From assembly GCF_000961885.1 (NCBI RefSeq), contig NZ_JZKH01000038.1:8372-72371 (forward strand): a stretch of DNA of 64,000 nt, written 5' to 3'. Position numbers and translations under genes: made by a program. Of this stretch, positions 37,185 to 45,898 are shown piece by piece. Under the pieces are notes generated by a model. The model was not told the DNA's origin. It was given only the letters and a program-made list of their open reading frames with translations, and made no database searches. Position 1 is the first letter of the stretch. Every line of letters begins with the position of its first letter. Origin of the DNA: Streptomyces rubellomurinus. GTDB lineage: Bacteria; Actinomycetota; Actinomycetes; Streptomycetales; Streptomycetaceae.

Positions 37185-37820
37185 TCAGCCCGCGGTGCCG
37201 TACAGGCGGTCGCCCGCGTCGCCGAGGCCGGGGACGATGTAGCCGTTCTCGTTCAGCCGCTCGTCCAGCGCGGCGGTGACCACGGTGACCGGCAGCCCGG
37301 CCAGCTCCCGCTGCATCACCTCGACGCCCTCCGGCGCGGCCAGCAGCACCACGGCGGTGACGTCGGTGGCGCCGCGCTCGATCAGCATCTTGATCGCGGC
37401 GACCAGCGTGCCGCCGGTGGCCAGCATCGGGTCGAGCACGTAGACCTGGCGGCCGGAGAGGTCGTCCGGCATCCGGGTGGCGTAGGTGGAGGCCTCCAGG
37501 GTCTCCTCGTTGCGCACCATGCCGAGGAAACCGACCTCGGCGGTGGGCAGCAGCCGGGTCATCCCGTCCAGCATGCCGAGGCCGGCCCGCAGGATCGGCA
37601 CGACCAGCGGGCGCGGGTAGCTGAGCCGGGTGCCGAGGGTGACCGCCACGGGCGTGGTGATCTCCACCTCGTCGGTGCGGACGTCCCGGGTGGCCTCGTA
37701 GGCGAGGAGGGTCACCAGCTCGTCGGTCAGGCGACGGAAGGTCGGCGAGTCGGTGCGCTCGTCGCGCAGGGTGGAGAGCTTGTGGGCCACCAGGGGGTGG
37801 TCGACGACGTGGAGACGCAT
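37185..37820 (-). CDS. upp: Uracil phosphoribosyltransferase
   Basis: The 211-residue protein is a full-length type I PRTase: [17 protein letters not shown] near the N-terminus, [13 protein letters not shown], the PRPP loop [10 protein letters not shown] (129-138) and the uracil-binding end [20 protein letters not shown]. It makes UMP from uracil and PRPP in pyrimidine salvage. Length and all motifs are standard. It is monocistronic, ending at the strong bidirectional hairpin. Confidence 0.97.
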   Translation of the reverse strand: MRLHVVDHPLVAHKLSTLRDERTDSPTFRRLTDELVTLLAYEATRDVRTDEVEITTPVAVTLGTRLSYPRPLVVPILRAGLGMLDGMTRLLPTAEVGFLGMVRNEETLEASTYATRMPDDLSGRQVYVLDPMLATGGTLVAAIKMLIERGATDVTAVVLLAAPEGVEVMQRELAGLPVTVVTAALDERLNENGYIVPGLGDAGDRLYGTAG

Positions 37821-37983
37821 GCATCGAGGTTAGCCCGCTCCCGGACGCGCGTACGACACGCCGTGCCAGGGCCGCTGACCGGGACGGGTCACCTCGCGGT
37901 GACACGCCGTGACACGCGGCGAATGTCCGGTCGGAAACGGATCCCGTGGTATCAACCGGGCCGAACTGGGAATGTCTCGACGC

Positions 37984-38220
37984 ATGACGAGCAACCCGAA
38001 ACCCGGGGACGGCTCGGCGGACGAGCCCGTCATCGGGGCGGGCCGGCGCTCCGGCCCGTCGCAGGACCCTCCGGAGACCGAGGCGGAGCGCCGCAAGCGG
38101 CGGGCCGTCTTCCTGCGCGAGCTCGCGGAGGCGCGCGAACTGCGCGAGCGGGTCCAGCCCCGGCGGACCAAGGAGCGGCGGATGCGCGAAGCGATGCGGA
38201 TGCGAACGTTCCGGATCTGA
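37984..38220 (+). CDS. Small basic hypothetical protein (78 aa)
   Basis: The protein has a disordered Asp/Gly/Pro N-terminus and a highly charged helix ETEAERRKRRAVFLRELAEA followed by RERVQPRRTKERRMREAMRM. Its conservation between upp and the tRNA-deaminase-associated gene is remembered from other streptomycetes. The Arg-rich helix suggests nucleic-acid or ribosome contact, but no function is known. The start is uncertain: ATG 37972 or 37984, neither with a good Shine-Dalgarno. Confidence 0.5.
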   Translation: MTSNPKPGDGSADEPVIGAGRRSGPSQDPPETEAERRKRRAVFLRELAEARELRERVQPRRTKERRMREAMRMRTFRI

Positions 38221-38337
38221 CCGGGCCCTCCGGGGCGCCCGGGCGCGCTCCGACACGCTCCGCACCGCACCGGTGGCACGCCGTCGCCCGCCGGTCGGGC
38301 CTTCCGACACGACCTGCGAAGACGCGCTGCCGAACAC

Positions 38338-38358
38338 CCCCCGCAAGGGCGGGCTTTC
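38338..38358 (+). terminator. Short hairpin with T-rich tail
   Basis: CCCGC-AAGG-GCGGG (38340-38353) followed by CTTTCTG looks like a small intrinsic terminator for the preceding gene. Confidence 0.45.
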
Positions 38359-38478
38359 TGTCACGATTCCGATGGGACGGTCCGAACAAGCGGACCGCCT
38401 CTGGCGCGGGGGCGGCCAGGATTCCGCGTCGCCCGTACGCGCCGACAGCCGAGACCGATGATCTTGGGAGTGTCCCTG

Positions 38479-39015
38479 GTGGCGTACTTCGCTGCAGTGC
38501 TTGCTCGCACCGAGGACGGGTGGGATGTGAGCGAGGCCGAGCTCGACGACGTCGAAACCCTGGCCGACCTGGCCGACCTGGCCCGCGACAGTGCCCAGGA
38601 CGACGACAGCGTCCTGATCTTCATCGAACAGGAGGACGCCTGGTTCGCCATCGTCCGGGTGGACGGCGAGGAGGACCCGCGGATCTTCGTGTCGGACGGC
38701 GCCGCCGCCGCCCGCAGCTCCTACGGCTCCGTCCTCACCGACGAACTGGTCGACCAGGCCGGCGAGAGCGAGTTCGGCGACCTCGACCACCTGCTGGACG
38801 AGAGCGAGGACACCCAGGCCCAGGACGACGAGGACGAGGACGGCCGGGGCAGCGTCCCGGTCGGCCCGCTCGGCGACTCCCACCTGCTCACCGAGTTCGG
38901 CCTGGCCTCCGAGGACCTGCTCGGCCTCAGCGGCGAGGGCGCGGTGCCGGGCGACGCCCTGGAGGAGATCGCCGAGGCCCTGGGCTGCGGCGAGGTGCTG
39001 GAGGCGGTCCGGTAA
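38479..39015 (+). CDS. tRNA adenosine deaminase-associated protein
   Basis: The 178-residue acidic protein begins (V)AYFAAVLARTEDGWDVSEAE and carries an Asp/Glu-rich middle (DESEDTQAQDDEDEDG) and the ending EEIAEALGCGEVLEAVR. This family is found next to tadA in actinobacteria and is named only from that position. I chose GTG 38479 because GGGAG lies 8 bases upstream and homologues start at the YFAA segment. It precedes tadA by 51 bp on the same strand. Its low pI suggests binding to a basic partner. Confidence 0.8.
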   Translation: MAYFAAVLARTEDGWDVSEAELDDVETLADLADLARDSAQDDDSVLIFIEQEDAWFAIVRVDGEEDPRIFVSDGAAAARSSYGSVLTDELVDQAGESEFGDLDHLLDESEDTQAQDDEDEDGRGSVPVGPLGDSHLLTEFGLASEDLLGLSGEGAVPGDALEEIAEALGCGEVLEAVR

Positions 39016-39066
39016 CGGCCGGTGCCCCGCACCGGCACCCGGGCCGGATGCCCGACACTGGATGCC

Positions 39067-39594
39067 ATGCAGCCCGCATCCGCCGCGCAGACCGCACTCC
39101 GCATCGCCCCCCTGCCCGCTCCCGTCCGCCCCGACCCGGTCCGTGACCGCTGGGCGGCGCCGATGCGCCTCGCCATCGCCGAGGCCGCCCTGGCGCCGGC
39201 CACCGGTGACGTCCCGGTCGGGGCGCTCGTCCTGGGCCCGGACGGCGAGGTCGTCGGGCGCGGCCACAACGAGCGCGAGGCGGTCGGCGACCCGACCGCG
39301 CACGCCGAGGTGGTCGCCATCCGGCAGGCCGCGGCGAAGCTCGGGGAATGGCGGCTCTCCGGCTGCACCCTGGTCGTCACGCTGGAGCCGTGCACGATGT
39401 GCGCCGGCGCCATCGTGCTCTCCCGGATCGACCGGGTGGTCTACGGCGCCGTCGACGAGAAGGCCGGCGCGGCCGGCTCGCTCTTCGACGTGATGCGCGA
39501 CCGCCGGCTCAACCACCGCCCCGAAGTGGTCTGGGGCGTCCTCGCCGAGGAGTGCGGCGAGCAGCTGCGCGCCTTTTTCGACACCCACCGCTGA
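39067..39594 (+). CDS. tadA: tRNA-specific adenosine deaminase
   Basis: The protein has the deaminase signature H79-A80-E81 and P108-C109-T-M-C112, with the TadA-type context TLEPCTMCAGAIVLSRI and YGAVDEKAGAAGS. It converts A34 to inosine in tRNA-Arg(ACG); two copies of exactly that tRNA gene lie at 61 kb. The start is uncertain: ATG 39067 gives 175 residues, while ATG 39163 (MRLAIAEAAL) fits shorter homologues; neither has a strong ribosome-binding site. A tRNA gene follows 68 bp downstream. Confidence 0.92.
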   Translation: MQPASAAQTALRIAPLPAPVRPDPVRDRWAAPMRLAIAEAALAPATGDVPVGALVLGPDGEVVGRGHNEREAVGDPTAHAEVVAIRQAAAKLGEWRLSGCTLVVTLEPCTMCAGAIVLSRIDRVVYGAVDEKAGAAGSLFDVMRDRRLNHRPEVVWGVLAEECGEQLRAFFDTHR

Positions 39595-39662
39595 CCCCGG
39601 CCGCGGGCCGGCTCCGGATACGGATTTCGTGACCGCGCCACCCGTCCGGTAGAGTTCCCCTC

Positions 39663-39749
39663 GGTAGCGTGTCCGAGCGGCCAAAGGAGCACGCCTCGAA
39701 AGCGTGTGTGGGGGCAACTCCACCGTGGGTTCGAATCCCACCGCTACCG
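39663..39749 (+). tRNA. tRNA-Ser (anticodon CGA)
   Basis: The acceptor GGTAGCG pairs with CGCTACC (39742-39748), the discriminator is G, the anticodon stem CACGC/GCGTG encloses CTCGAAA with CGA at 39697-39699, the long variable arm is typical of serine, and the T-arm is GTGGG-TTCGAAT-CCCAC. CCA is not encoded. Confidence 0.96.
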
Positions 39750-39758
39750 CTCGAAAGC

Positions 39759-39791
39759 CCGAGGGCCCGTCCGATCCGGACGGGCCCTCGG
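39759..39791 (+). terminator. tRNA-Ser terminator hairpin
   Basis: CCGAGGGCCCGTCCG (39759-39773) pairs perfectly with 39777-39791 around ATC, 10 bp after the tRNA. Confidence 0.85.
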
Positions 39792-39815
39792 CGTTTCCGC
39801 GCACCCTCACACGCG

Positions 39816-39982
39816 AAAAAGGGCTCCGCACCCCGGGCCGATGACCACCGGTGCCCGGTCCGTGCGGAGCCTGAGGGGGGAGCGGCTCGGGGGGACTGAC
39901 CGCTCCCCCTGCGGAGTTCCCACCACCGGGTCCGCGTCGGGGGAGAGTCGCGGCGCCCGGTCCCACAGCGGGGAACTCCGGT
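39816..39982 (-). ncRNA. Candidate 6C small RNA with its own terminator
   Basis: Read on the minus strand, three hairpins follow each other. The first (39979-39913) closes with GGAGTTCCC, ACCGGG and CCGCG stems around the loop ACTCTCCCCCGA. The second (39909-39876) has the stem GGGGGAGCGG/CCGCTCCCCC and a loop containing CAGTCCCCCC. The third (39871-39822) has the stem GGCTCCGCAC/GTGCGGAGCC and is followed by CTTTTT, an intrinsic terminator. Two stem-loops with C-runs in their loops are the defining trait of the actinobacterial 6C RNA. No ORF on either strand explains the stretch. The 5' end is approximate. Confidence 0.6.
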
Positions 39983-40198
39983 CCACGCACCGGGGATTCC
40001 TGCCAGATCCTCGGTACGTCGTCCATCCTGCCGCCCGGGCCGCCGCCGGGCACCCGGAGAAAGGCCCCACTCGCGGGGACCTTCGTCCCGCCGGGCGAAC
40101 GCGTCGCACACTTGATAGCCCGTCCGGTGGATAAGCTGCCCCTGAGGGTCGCCCGGGGAGCCGATGACGGCGGCCCACAGCAGGGAGGAAGGTCACCG

Positions 40199-40363
40199 AT
40201 GGCGCAGGCGAAGAAGATCGGCATCGTGCTCCTGCTCGTCTTCGTCCTCTACTCGATCATCACCTCGCCGGCGCGGTCCGCCGAGCTCGTCCAGCTGGGC
40301 TTCGAGGGCATCTCGAACGCCGCCAAGGCGGTCGGCACCTTCATGACCGGGCTGATCAAGTAG
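40199..40363 (+). CDS. Small membrane-anchored protein (54 aa)
   Basis: The 54-residue protein starts at ATG 40199, 8 bases after GGAGGAAGG. It has one hydrophobic helix (about 6-20, IGIVLLLVFVLYSII) and an amphipathic C-terminal part with GFEGISNAAKAVGTFMTGL. It could be a small inner-membrane or secreted peptide. I recall a similar short gene at this place in other streptomycetes; function is unknown. The preceding stretch (39983-40198) holds the likely promoters of this gene and of the minus-strand RNA; I see no gene in it. Confidence 0.65.
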   Translation: MAQAKKIGIVLLLVFVLYSIITSPARSAELVQLGFEGISNAAKAVGTFMTGLIK

Positions 40364-40460
40364 GCCCGGCCGGGCCCGGGGGCGGACGGCCCGCGAGCGG
40401 CGCGGACGCACCGGCTACCGTGGGCGGCACTTCCTGTCCCCGTCCGCGAGGAGCGGCATC

Positions 40461-40754
40461 GTGATCCGCCACCTGGTCCTGTTCAAGCTCAACGAAGGCG
40501 TCACCAAGGACGACGAGCGCGCGCTCGCCGGCGCCAAGGCCTTCGCCGAGCTCGGCTCGCTGATCCCCGAGCTGCGCGAGTGGGAGTGCGCCTGGAACAC
40601 CACCGAGCGCGACATCGCGTACGACTACGCGATCAACAGCCTGGTCGAGGACCGCGAGGCCCTGCAGGCGTACCTGACCCACCCGGCGCACCAGGCCGCG
40701 GCGGGCCTGTGGCGCGAGTTCGCCACCTGGGTGATCGCGGACATCGAGGTCTGA
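40461..40754 (+). CDS. Dabb family (stress-responsive alpha-beta barrel) protein
   Basis: The 97-residue protein is a typical single Dabb domain: MIRHLVLFKLNEGVTKDDER, a helix, ECAWNTTERDIAYDYAINSL and LQAYLTHPAHQ. The dimeric alpha+beta barrel is known from plant stress proteins and olivetolic acid cyclase-like enzymes; bacterial members are mostly uncharacterised. GTG start at 40461 with GAGGAG upstream. It ends 306 bp before the sigma-factor pair; that gap holds a hairpin and the sigma promoter. Confidence 0.8.
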   Translation: MIRHLVLFKLNEGVTKDDERALAGAKAFAELGSLIPELREWECAWNTTERDIAYDYAINSLVEDREALQAYLTHPAHQAAAGLWREFATWVIADIEV

Positions 40755-40822
40755 TCCCGGCACCGCGACAGGGCCCGGCGACGGGCCCCGCCCCCGCGGC
40801 CCGTCCCCCGGACGGCCCGCGC

Positions 40823-40849
40823 CGCCCCGCCCGGCCTCCGGGCGGGGCG
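40823..40849 (+). terminator. Hairpin terminator after the Dabb gene
   Basis: CGCCCCGCCCGG (40823-40834) pairs perfectly with 40838-40849 around CCT. Confidence 0.6.
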
Positions 40850-41060
40850 TCCTGCTCTGTCCGGGAACGATCCTTGCGGCGCCTCGCCGCGGGGCCCGGC
40901 GCAGGTCGCACACCCCACCAACACACCTCCGCCGGGTACTTGCCCGAACTACGCCCACCTTGTGATGCTATGACCGGTTTTGCCGGACATGGCGAGGTGA
41001 GGAACCCGCCGCGACACCCGCTCCGCAGGGCCCGCCGTAGACGACTTTGGGAGGGGTGAC

Positions 41061-41906
41061 GTGTCCGTGGACGATGTGCTGGCAGAGATCATCAGCCCGG
41101 CCGGCGAACTCCGCCCGGACGGGCTGCGCGGCCCCGGCGGGCGACCCGCCGTGGACGTCCGGACGCTGACCCGGGTGCTGTTCGAGCGGCTCGCCGAGCT
41201 GCCCCCGGACGCCCCCGAGCGGGAGCGGGTCCGGGCCGCGCTGATCGAGGTGAACATCCCGCTGGTGCGCTACGCCGCCACCCGCTTCCGCAGCCGCAGC
41301 GAGCCGATGGAGGACGTCGTCCAGGTCGGCACCATCGGCCTGATCAACGCGATCGACCGCTTCGACCCCACCCGCGGCGTGCAGTTCCCCACCTACGCGC
41401 TGCCGACCATCCTCGGCGAGATCAAGCGCTACTTCCGGGACAACGTCCGCACCATGCACGTCCCGCGCCGGCTCCAGGAGCTGTGGGTCCAGGTCAGCGG
41501 CGCGATGGAGGAGCTGACGGTGCTGCACGGGCGGGCGCCCAAGGTGCCCGAGATCGCCGCCAGCCTGCGGATCCCCGAGGAGGACGTCCGGGCCTGCCTG
41601 GACGCCGGGCGGGCCTACAACGCGGCCTCGCTGGAGGCGGCGCAGGAGCACGAGGGCGGGCTCGCCCTGCTCGACCGGCTGGGCTACGAGGACTCCGCAC
41701 TGGCCGAGGTCGAGCACCGCGACATGGTCCGCCACCTGCTGGTCCAGCTCCCCGAGCGGGAGCGACGGATCGTGATGCTGCGGTTCTTCGCCAACCTCAC
41801 CCAGTCGCAGATCAGCACCGAGCTGGGGATGTCCCAGATGCACGTCTCGCGACTGCTGTCGCGGATCCTGACGAGGCTTCGGACCGGCAACTCCTGGGAA
41901 GAGTGA
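41061..41906 (+). CDS. sigF: RNA polymerase sigma factor, SigB/SigF/SigG type
   Basis: The 281-residue protein has region 2 ([40 protein letters not shown]), region 3 and region 4 ([33 protein letters not shown]). This is the SigB/F/G group without region 1. I use the name sigF because, as I remember it, S. coelicolor sigF lies between the Dabb/tadA/upp block and sigN in this order; that is synteny, not phylogeny. SigF acts late in spore maturation. It should be controlled by an anti-sigma factor encoded elsewhere. GTG start with GGGAGGGG upstream. Confidence 0.8.
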   Translation: MSVDDVLAEIISPAGELRPDGLRGPGGRPAVDVRTLTRVLFERLAELPPDAPERERVRAALIEVNIPLVRYAATRFRSRSEPMEDVVQVGTIGLINAIDRFDPTRGVQFPTYALPTILGEIKRYFRDNVRTMHVPRRLQELWVQVSGAMEELTVLHGRAPKVPEIAASLRIPEEDVRACLDAGRAYNAASLEAAQEHEGGLALLDRLGYEDSALAEVEHRDMVRHLLVQLPERERRIVMLRFFANLTQSQISTELGMSQMHVSRLLSRILTRLRTGNSWEE

Positions 41907-41949
41907 CATCGCAGCGCGTCACCCCGGTGTGACTTTTCGCGACGTTCGG

Positions 41950-41975
41950 GTTTGCCGTGGCCGGTGTGCCGGTAT
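41950..41975 (+). promoter_or_regulatory. Possible SigB-type promoter before the second sigma gene
   Basis: GTTT at 41950-41953 and GGTAT at 41971-41975 resemble the SigB/SigF consensus (GTTT...GGGTA), but the 17-bp gap is longer than usual. If real, one sigma factor may drive the next. Confidence 0.3.
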
Positions 41976-42051
41976 GGAGGGGGTTGGGCCCCCGCCGGGA
42001 ACCTCCCTGCGTCGGCCCCCGTTCAACCGTCAGTCACGAGGGGGTGGGCGC

Positions 42052-42930
42052 ATGTCCGGAGAGCTCGGCACTGCGGAGATCCACGCTGGTCAGGCCGAGG
42101 CCGCGGCCGTCGCCGAGGGCGCCGTCCCGCACCAGCGGGCCACGCCGGACGAGGCCCCGCCCGGCGCCGGGCTGGACACCCGGACGCTCTCCCGCGCGCT
42201 GTTCCTGCGGCTGGCCGCGCTGGAGCCCGGCAGCCCCGAGCACGCCTACGTCCGCGACACCCTGATCGAGCTCAACCTGCCGCTGGTCCGGTACGCCTCG
42301 GCGCGCTTCCGCAGCCGCAACGAGCCGATGGAGGACATCGTCCAGGTCGGCACCATCGGGCTGATCAAGGCGATCGACCGGTTCGATCCGGAGCGCGGGG
42401 TGGAGTTCCCCACCTTCGCGATGCCCACCGTGGTCGGCGAGATCAAGCGCTTCTTCCGGGACACCAGCTGGTCGGTGCGGGTGCCGCGCCGGCTGCAGGA
42501 GCTGCGGCTGGCGCTCACCAAGGCCGGCGACGAGTTGTCCCAGCGGCTGGACCGCTCCCCCACCGTGGCCGAGCTGGCCGCCTGCCTGGGGGTCAGCGAG
42601 GAGGACGTGGTCGAGGGCCTCGCGGTGGGCAACGCCTACACCGCCAGCTCGCTCGACTCCAGCCCCGGCGAGGAGGAGGGCGACGGCCCGCTCGCCGAGC
42701 GGCTCGGCTACGAGGACCTCGCGCTGGAGGGCGTCGAGTACCGCGAGTCGCTGAAGCCCCTGCTGGCCAAGCTGCCGCCGCGCGAGCGCCGGATCATCAT
42801 GCTGCGCTTCTTCGGCAACCTGACCCAGTCGCAGATCGGCGAGGAGATCGGGATCTCCCAGATGCACGTCTCGCGACTGCTCACCCGCACCCTGGCGCAG
42901 CTGCGCGAGGGCCTGATCCACGAGGGCTGA
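42052..42930 (+). CDS. sigN: RNA polymerase sigma factor, SigB/SigF/SigG type (second copy)
   Basis: The 292-residue protein is a close paralogue of the preceding sigma factor: [75 protein letters not shown] 45-residue Ala/Glu-rich N-terminus distinguishes it. The name sigN rests on its position next to the sigF-like gene, as I remember it in S. coelicolor, where SigN is tied to aerial hyphae. The start ATG 42052 follows GAGGGGGTG. The 145-bp gap has its own possible promoter, so the two genes need not be one operon. Confidence 0.75.
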   Translation: MSGELGTAEIHAGQAEAAAVAEGAVPHQRATPDEAPPGAGLDTRTLSRALFLRLAALEPGSPEHAYVRDTLIELNLPLVRYASARFRSRNEPMEDIVQVGTIGLIKAIDRFDPERGVEFPTFAMPTVVGEIKRFFRDTSWSVRVPRRLQELRLALTKAGDELSQRLDRSPTVAELAACLGVSEEDVVEGLAVGNAYTASSLDSSPGEEEGDGPLAERLGYEDLALEGVEYRESLKPLLAKLPPRERRIIMLRFFGNLTQSQIGEEIGISQMHVSRLLTRTLAQLREGLIHEG

Positions 42931-43420
42931 GCCGCCGGGGCTCCCGGGCCCCGGCGCGCCGCATTCCGGACGGCCCGCATTCCGTCCGCGGCCGGGGCGG
43001 TGGACGAACCCGCGCCCGCATTGCATATTCGGACTGCGTCGTGACACAAGGTGTCAGATATTGCATGAACCTGCCCATTGGGGCGGAGAGTTGTGCGAGA
43101 GTGTGACGCGCGACGACTTCGGTTCCGACACCCCCGGGAACGGCACGTCGATCTACGGTCGGTAACCAGCTGTAGCACTCGGCTTCCGGTTTTTCATTTT
43201 CAATTCATTATTTGCATCACCGGTCCCGTTCCGGTCACAATCAGCGCCTTCATGGCTTCGCCATGAACGTTGGTAACAGGTTCGCTGCACTCTCGCCCAA
43301 TTGGTCCCTCGCACGGCCACGCCTCGACCAGGATGGGCGCCGGGCAGCCTGCTGCCCGCGAACAGCTACAGGGCAGGCGAGCGAGGACCACCCGGCGCCT
43401 GCCTCAAGGGGAGGATCACC
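42931..43420 (+). promoter_or_regulatory. 490-bp leader of the exopolysaccharide operon
   Basis: No gene is visible here. The stretch is unusually AT-rich at 43190-43215 (TTTTTCATTTTCAATTC). It holds a perfect inverted repeat TGACAC-AAG-GTGTCA (43042-43056), partly like a BldD box, and an 8-bp hairpin TTCATGGC-TTC-GCCATGAA (43249-43267). A further GC-rich hairpin lies near 43350-43370. AAGGGGAGG precedes the first gene. A long regulated 5' leader is likely. Confidence 0.5.
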
Positions 43421-45772
43421 ATGGGTCGAGCGACCCGAAGAGTCGCCGCTTGCGCGGCGGCAGTTCTGCTGGCCAGCGGCCTCCAGACCACCCTGGCTTT
43501 CGGCGACACCACGCCGCCCAGGATCGACCTCACCATCCTGGTCATCGACGACGGCGGGCCGTCGGTCGCGGCGATCACCGCCGAGCTGAAGAGCCAGGGC
43601 ACCCCGTACCAGGTCGTGCGTCTGAGTGACACGAGCCGGCCCACCATCACCGCCGCTTTCCTGAGCGACACGGTGAACGGCCAGCCGCGCGGGAAGTTCC
43701 AGGGCATCGTCATGCCCAACGAAAACCCGTTCAGCAACACCGCCGAGATGGCCGCGATCGCGAGCTACGAAGCGGCTTTCAACGTCCGCCAGATCGACGC
43801 CTACACGTGGGCCAACCCGGCGGTCGGGCTGAACTACGCGTCGAATCCGGGATACGTCGGCACCCTCGACGGATTCCAGGCGGCCACCACGGCCGCCGGA
43901 ACTTCGGGCCCGTTCGGGTACCTCAAGGGCAGCGTCCCGTTCGAGGACAACGACCCCAACGTCAGCGAGAGTTACGGTTACCTGGCGACCCCGCTCGCCA
44001 ACCTCCCGGCCGGAGCCTCGTTCACGCCGCTGGTCGACGCCGCGATACCCAACGCGACCACCCGCGGTTCCCTCGTCGGCGAATACGCCCACGACGGCCG
44101 CAAGGAACTGGTCGTCACGTTCGTCTACAACCAGTACCAGCAGCAGTACCGGCTGCTGGCCCGCGGCATGGTCGACTGGATCACCCAGGGCGTCCACCTC
44201 GGCTACGACCGGAACTACTTCGCCACCCACATCGACGACGTGTTCCTGGCCGACGACCGCTGGTCGACGACGCTCAAGTGCACCCCCGGCGACGTCACCT
44301 GCCCGCCCGGCACCCCGGACACCGGCAACCCGATCCGGATGACCCAGGCCGACGCGCAGTACGCCAAGCAGTGGGAAGCCACCAACAACTTCACCCTCGA
44401 CATGCTGTTCAACGGCAACGGCAGCGAGGACTGGAAGGCCGACCACCAGACCACGGTGGACCCGACCGCCAGCCAGATGATCGCCGACCAGAGCAGCTAC
44501 CGCTGGGTCAACCACACCTACAGCCACCCGTACCTGGGCTGCGTCCAGGACGTCACCGTGGTGCCGTGGCGCTGCACCAAGGACGCCACCGGCAACACCG
44601 TCTGGGTCGACTACAACACGATCTACGGCCAGATCAAGAACAACTTCGACTGGGCCACCAAGAACGGCCTGAACGTCGACCCGCAGGTGCTCGTCACCGG
44701 TGAGCACTCCGGCCTGCTGACCGCCCCGCAGGAGACCAGCGACAACCCGAACCTGGCGCCGGCGCTGGCCGCCAACGGCATCCGGTTCACCGGCAGCGAC
44801 GCCTCCCGCGAGGCCGCCCAGCGGCCCGTGGGCTCGTCCACGCTGACCGTGCCGCGGTACCCGATGAACGTCTTCTACAACGCCGGCTCGGCCGTCGAGG
44901 AGACCGACGAGTACAACTGGATCTACACCAGCAAGGCCAACGGCGGCAGCGGCGTCTGCGAGAACAACCCCAACTCCACCTGTCTGTCCAAGCCGCTGGA
45001 CACCGCCACCGGCTACCAGTCGTACATCGTGCCGCTGGAGGCCCGGATCGACCTCGGCCACGTGCTGAGCAACGACCCGCGGCCGCACTTCATCCACCAG
45101 TCGAACCTCTCCGAGGACCGGATCGCGTACCCGGTGCTGGAGAAGATCCTCGGCACCTACCGCTCGCTGCACGCCGACAACGCCCCGATCGTGAACCTCA
45201 GCGAGCGGGAGATCGGCCAGGAGTTCCAGAAGCGCGCGGCCTGGAGCAACGCCGTCGCCGCCGGCCAGGTCACCGCCTACCGGGTCGGGAACACCGTCAC
45301 GGTCAAGGCGCCGGCGGGCGTTCAGGTCCAGGCCACCATGCCGACCGGAACTGCTCAGCAGCTGGTCATCGGGTCGACCGCCTTCGGTTCCGCCTACGCC
45401 GGTACGCTCTCCGGCTGGGTGTCCCCGGGCGCCCTGCAGAGCAGCGTCACCCTGCAGCTCCCCTCGGGCGCGGCTCCGGCCGCCCCGGCCGCCGTCGCGC
45501 CGAGCGTCGCGGCCAAGTCCGTCCCGGCTCCGGCCCCCGCGGACAAGAAGGTCGTCCCGCAGGGCGTCGCCACCCCCGTCCCGGTGGGTCCGAGCGACAC
45601 CACCCGCAAGCCCGCCACGTCCCTCGTCCCCGGCAGCGGCACCCCGGTGCCCAGCAAGGACACCGTGGACAAGAACGGCACCACCGGCAACGGCGCCGGT
45701 GACGGGCAGCACGGCAAGCCCTCCGGGGAGCCGGCGCACCGCGGCACCAACGGCCGCCCCGGCGCCCGCTGA
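43421..45772 (+). CDS. Secreted Agd3-like (CE18) polysaccharide deacetylase
   Basis: The 783-residue protein has a Sec signal (1-28, ending about TLAFGD), an N-terminal accessory domain (30-255) and a deacetylase domain (about 258-600). The NodB-like metal motifs are H270-I-D272-D273 and H365-T-Y-S-H369, matching the T/H-x-D-D and H(S/T)xxH motifs. The rest resembles Agd3, the fungal enzyme that removes acetyl groups from galactosaminogalactan. The last 150 residues are a Pro/Ala/Lys-rich disordered tail without an LPxTG anchor, perhaps for cell-wall contact. It is the first gene of an eight-gene cluster. The CE18 assignment is from motif and domain memory. Confidence 0.75.
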   Translation: MGRATRRVAACAAAVLLASGLQTTLAFGDTTPPRIDLTILVIDDGGPSVAAITAELKSQGTPYQVVRLSDTSRPTITAAFLSDTVNGQPRGKFQGIVMPNENPFSNTAEMAAIASYEAAFNVRQIDAYTWANPAVGLNYASNPGYVGTLDGFQAATTAAGTSGPFGYLKGSVPFEDNDPNVSESYGYLATPLANLPAGASFTPLVDAAIPNATTRGSLVGEYAHDGRKELVVTFVYNQYQQQYRLLARGMVDWITQGVHLGYDRNYFATHIDDVFLADDRWSTTLKCTPGDVTCPPGTPDTGNPIRMTQADAQYAKQWEATNNFTLDMLFNGNGSEDWKADHQTTVDPTASQMIADQSSYRWVNHTYSHPYLGCVQDVTVVPWRCTKDATGNTVWVDYNTIYGQIKNNFDWATKNGLNVDPQVLVTGEHSGLLTAPQETSDNPNLAPALAANGIRFTGSDASREAAQRPVGSSTLTVPRYPMNVFYNAGSAVEETDEYNWIYTSKANGGSGVCENNPNSTCLSKPLDTATGYQSYIVPLEARIDLGHVLSNDPRPHFIHQSNLSEDRIAYPVLEKILGTYRSLHADNAPIVNLSEREIGQEFQKRAAWSNAVAAGQVTAYRVGNTVTVKAPAGVQVQATMPTGTAQQLVIGSTAFGSAYAGTLSGWVSPGALQSSVTLQLPSGAAPAAPAAVAPSVAAKSVPAPAPADKKVVPQGVATPVPVGPSDTTRKPATSLVPGSGTPVPSKDTVDKNGTTGNGAGDGQHGKPSGEPAHRGTNGRPGAR

Positions 45773-45898
45773 CCGGACAGTCACTGGCAGAACCACCCGA
45801 TGACGGGGCCGGGCCGTTCGACCGGCCCGGCCCCGCCACGGCCCCCGTCCGGCCATCCAGGCCGGACACCCGACGCAGGAACAGGAGGGGGGACAGGA

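Noticed and set aside
43190..43420. c-di-GMP (GEMM) or ydaO riboswitch in the exopolysaccharide leader
   Set aside because: I looked for the conserved core motifs of both classes and did not find them; only simple hairpins are present.
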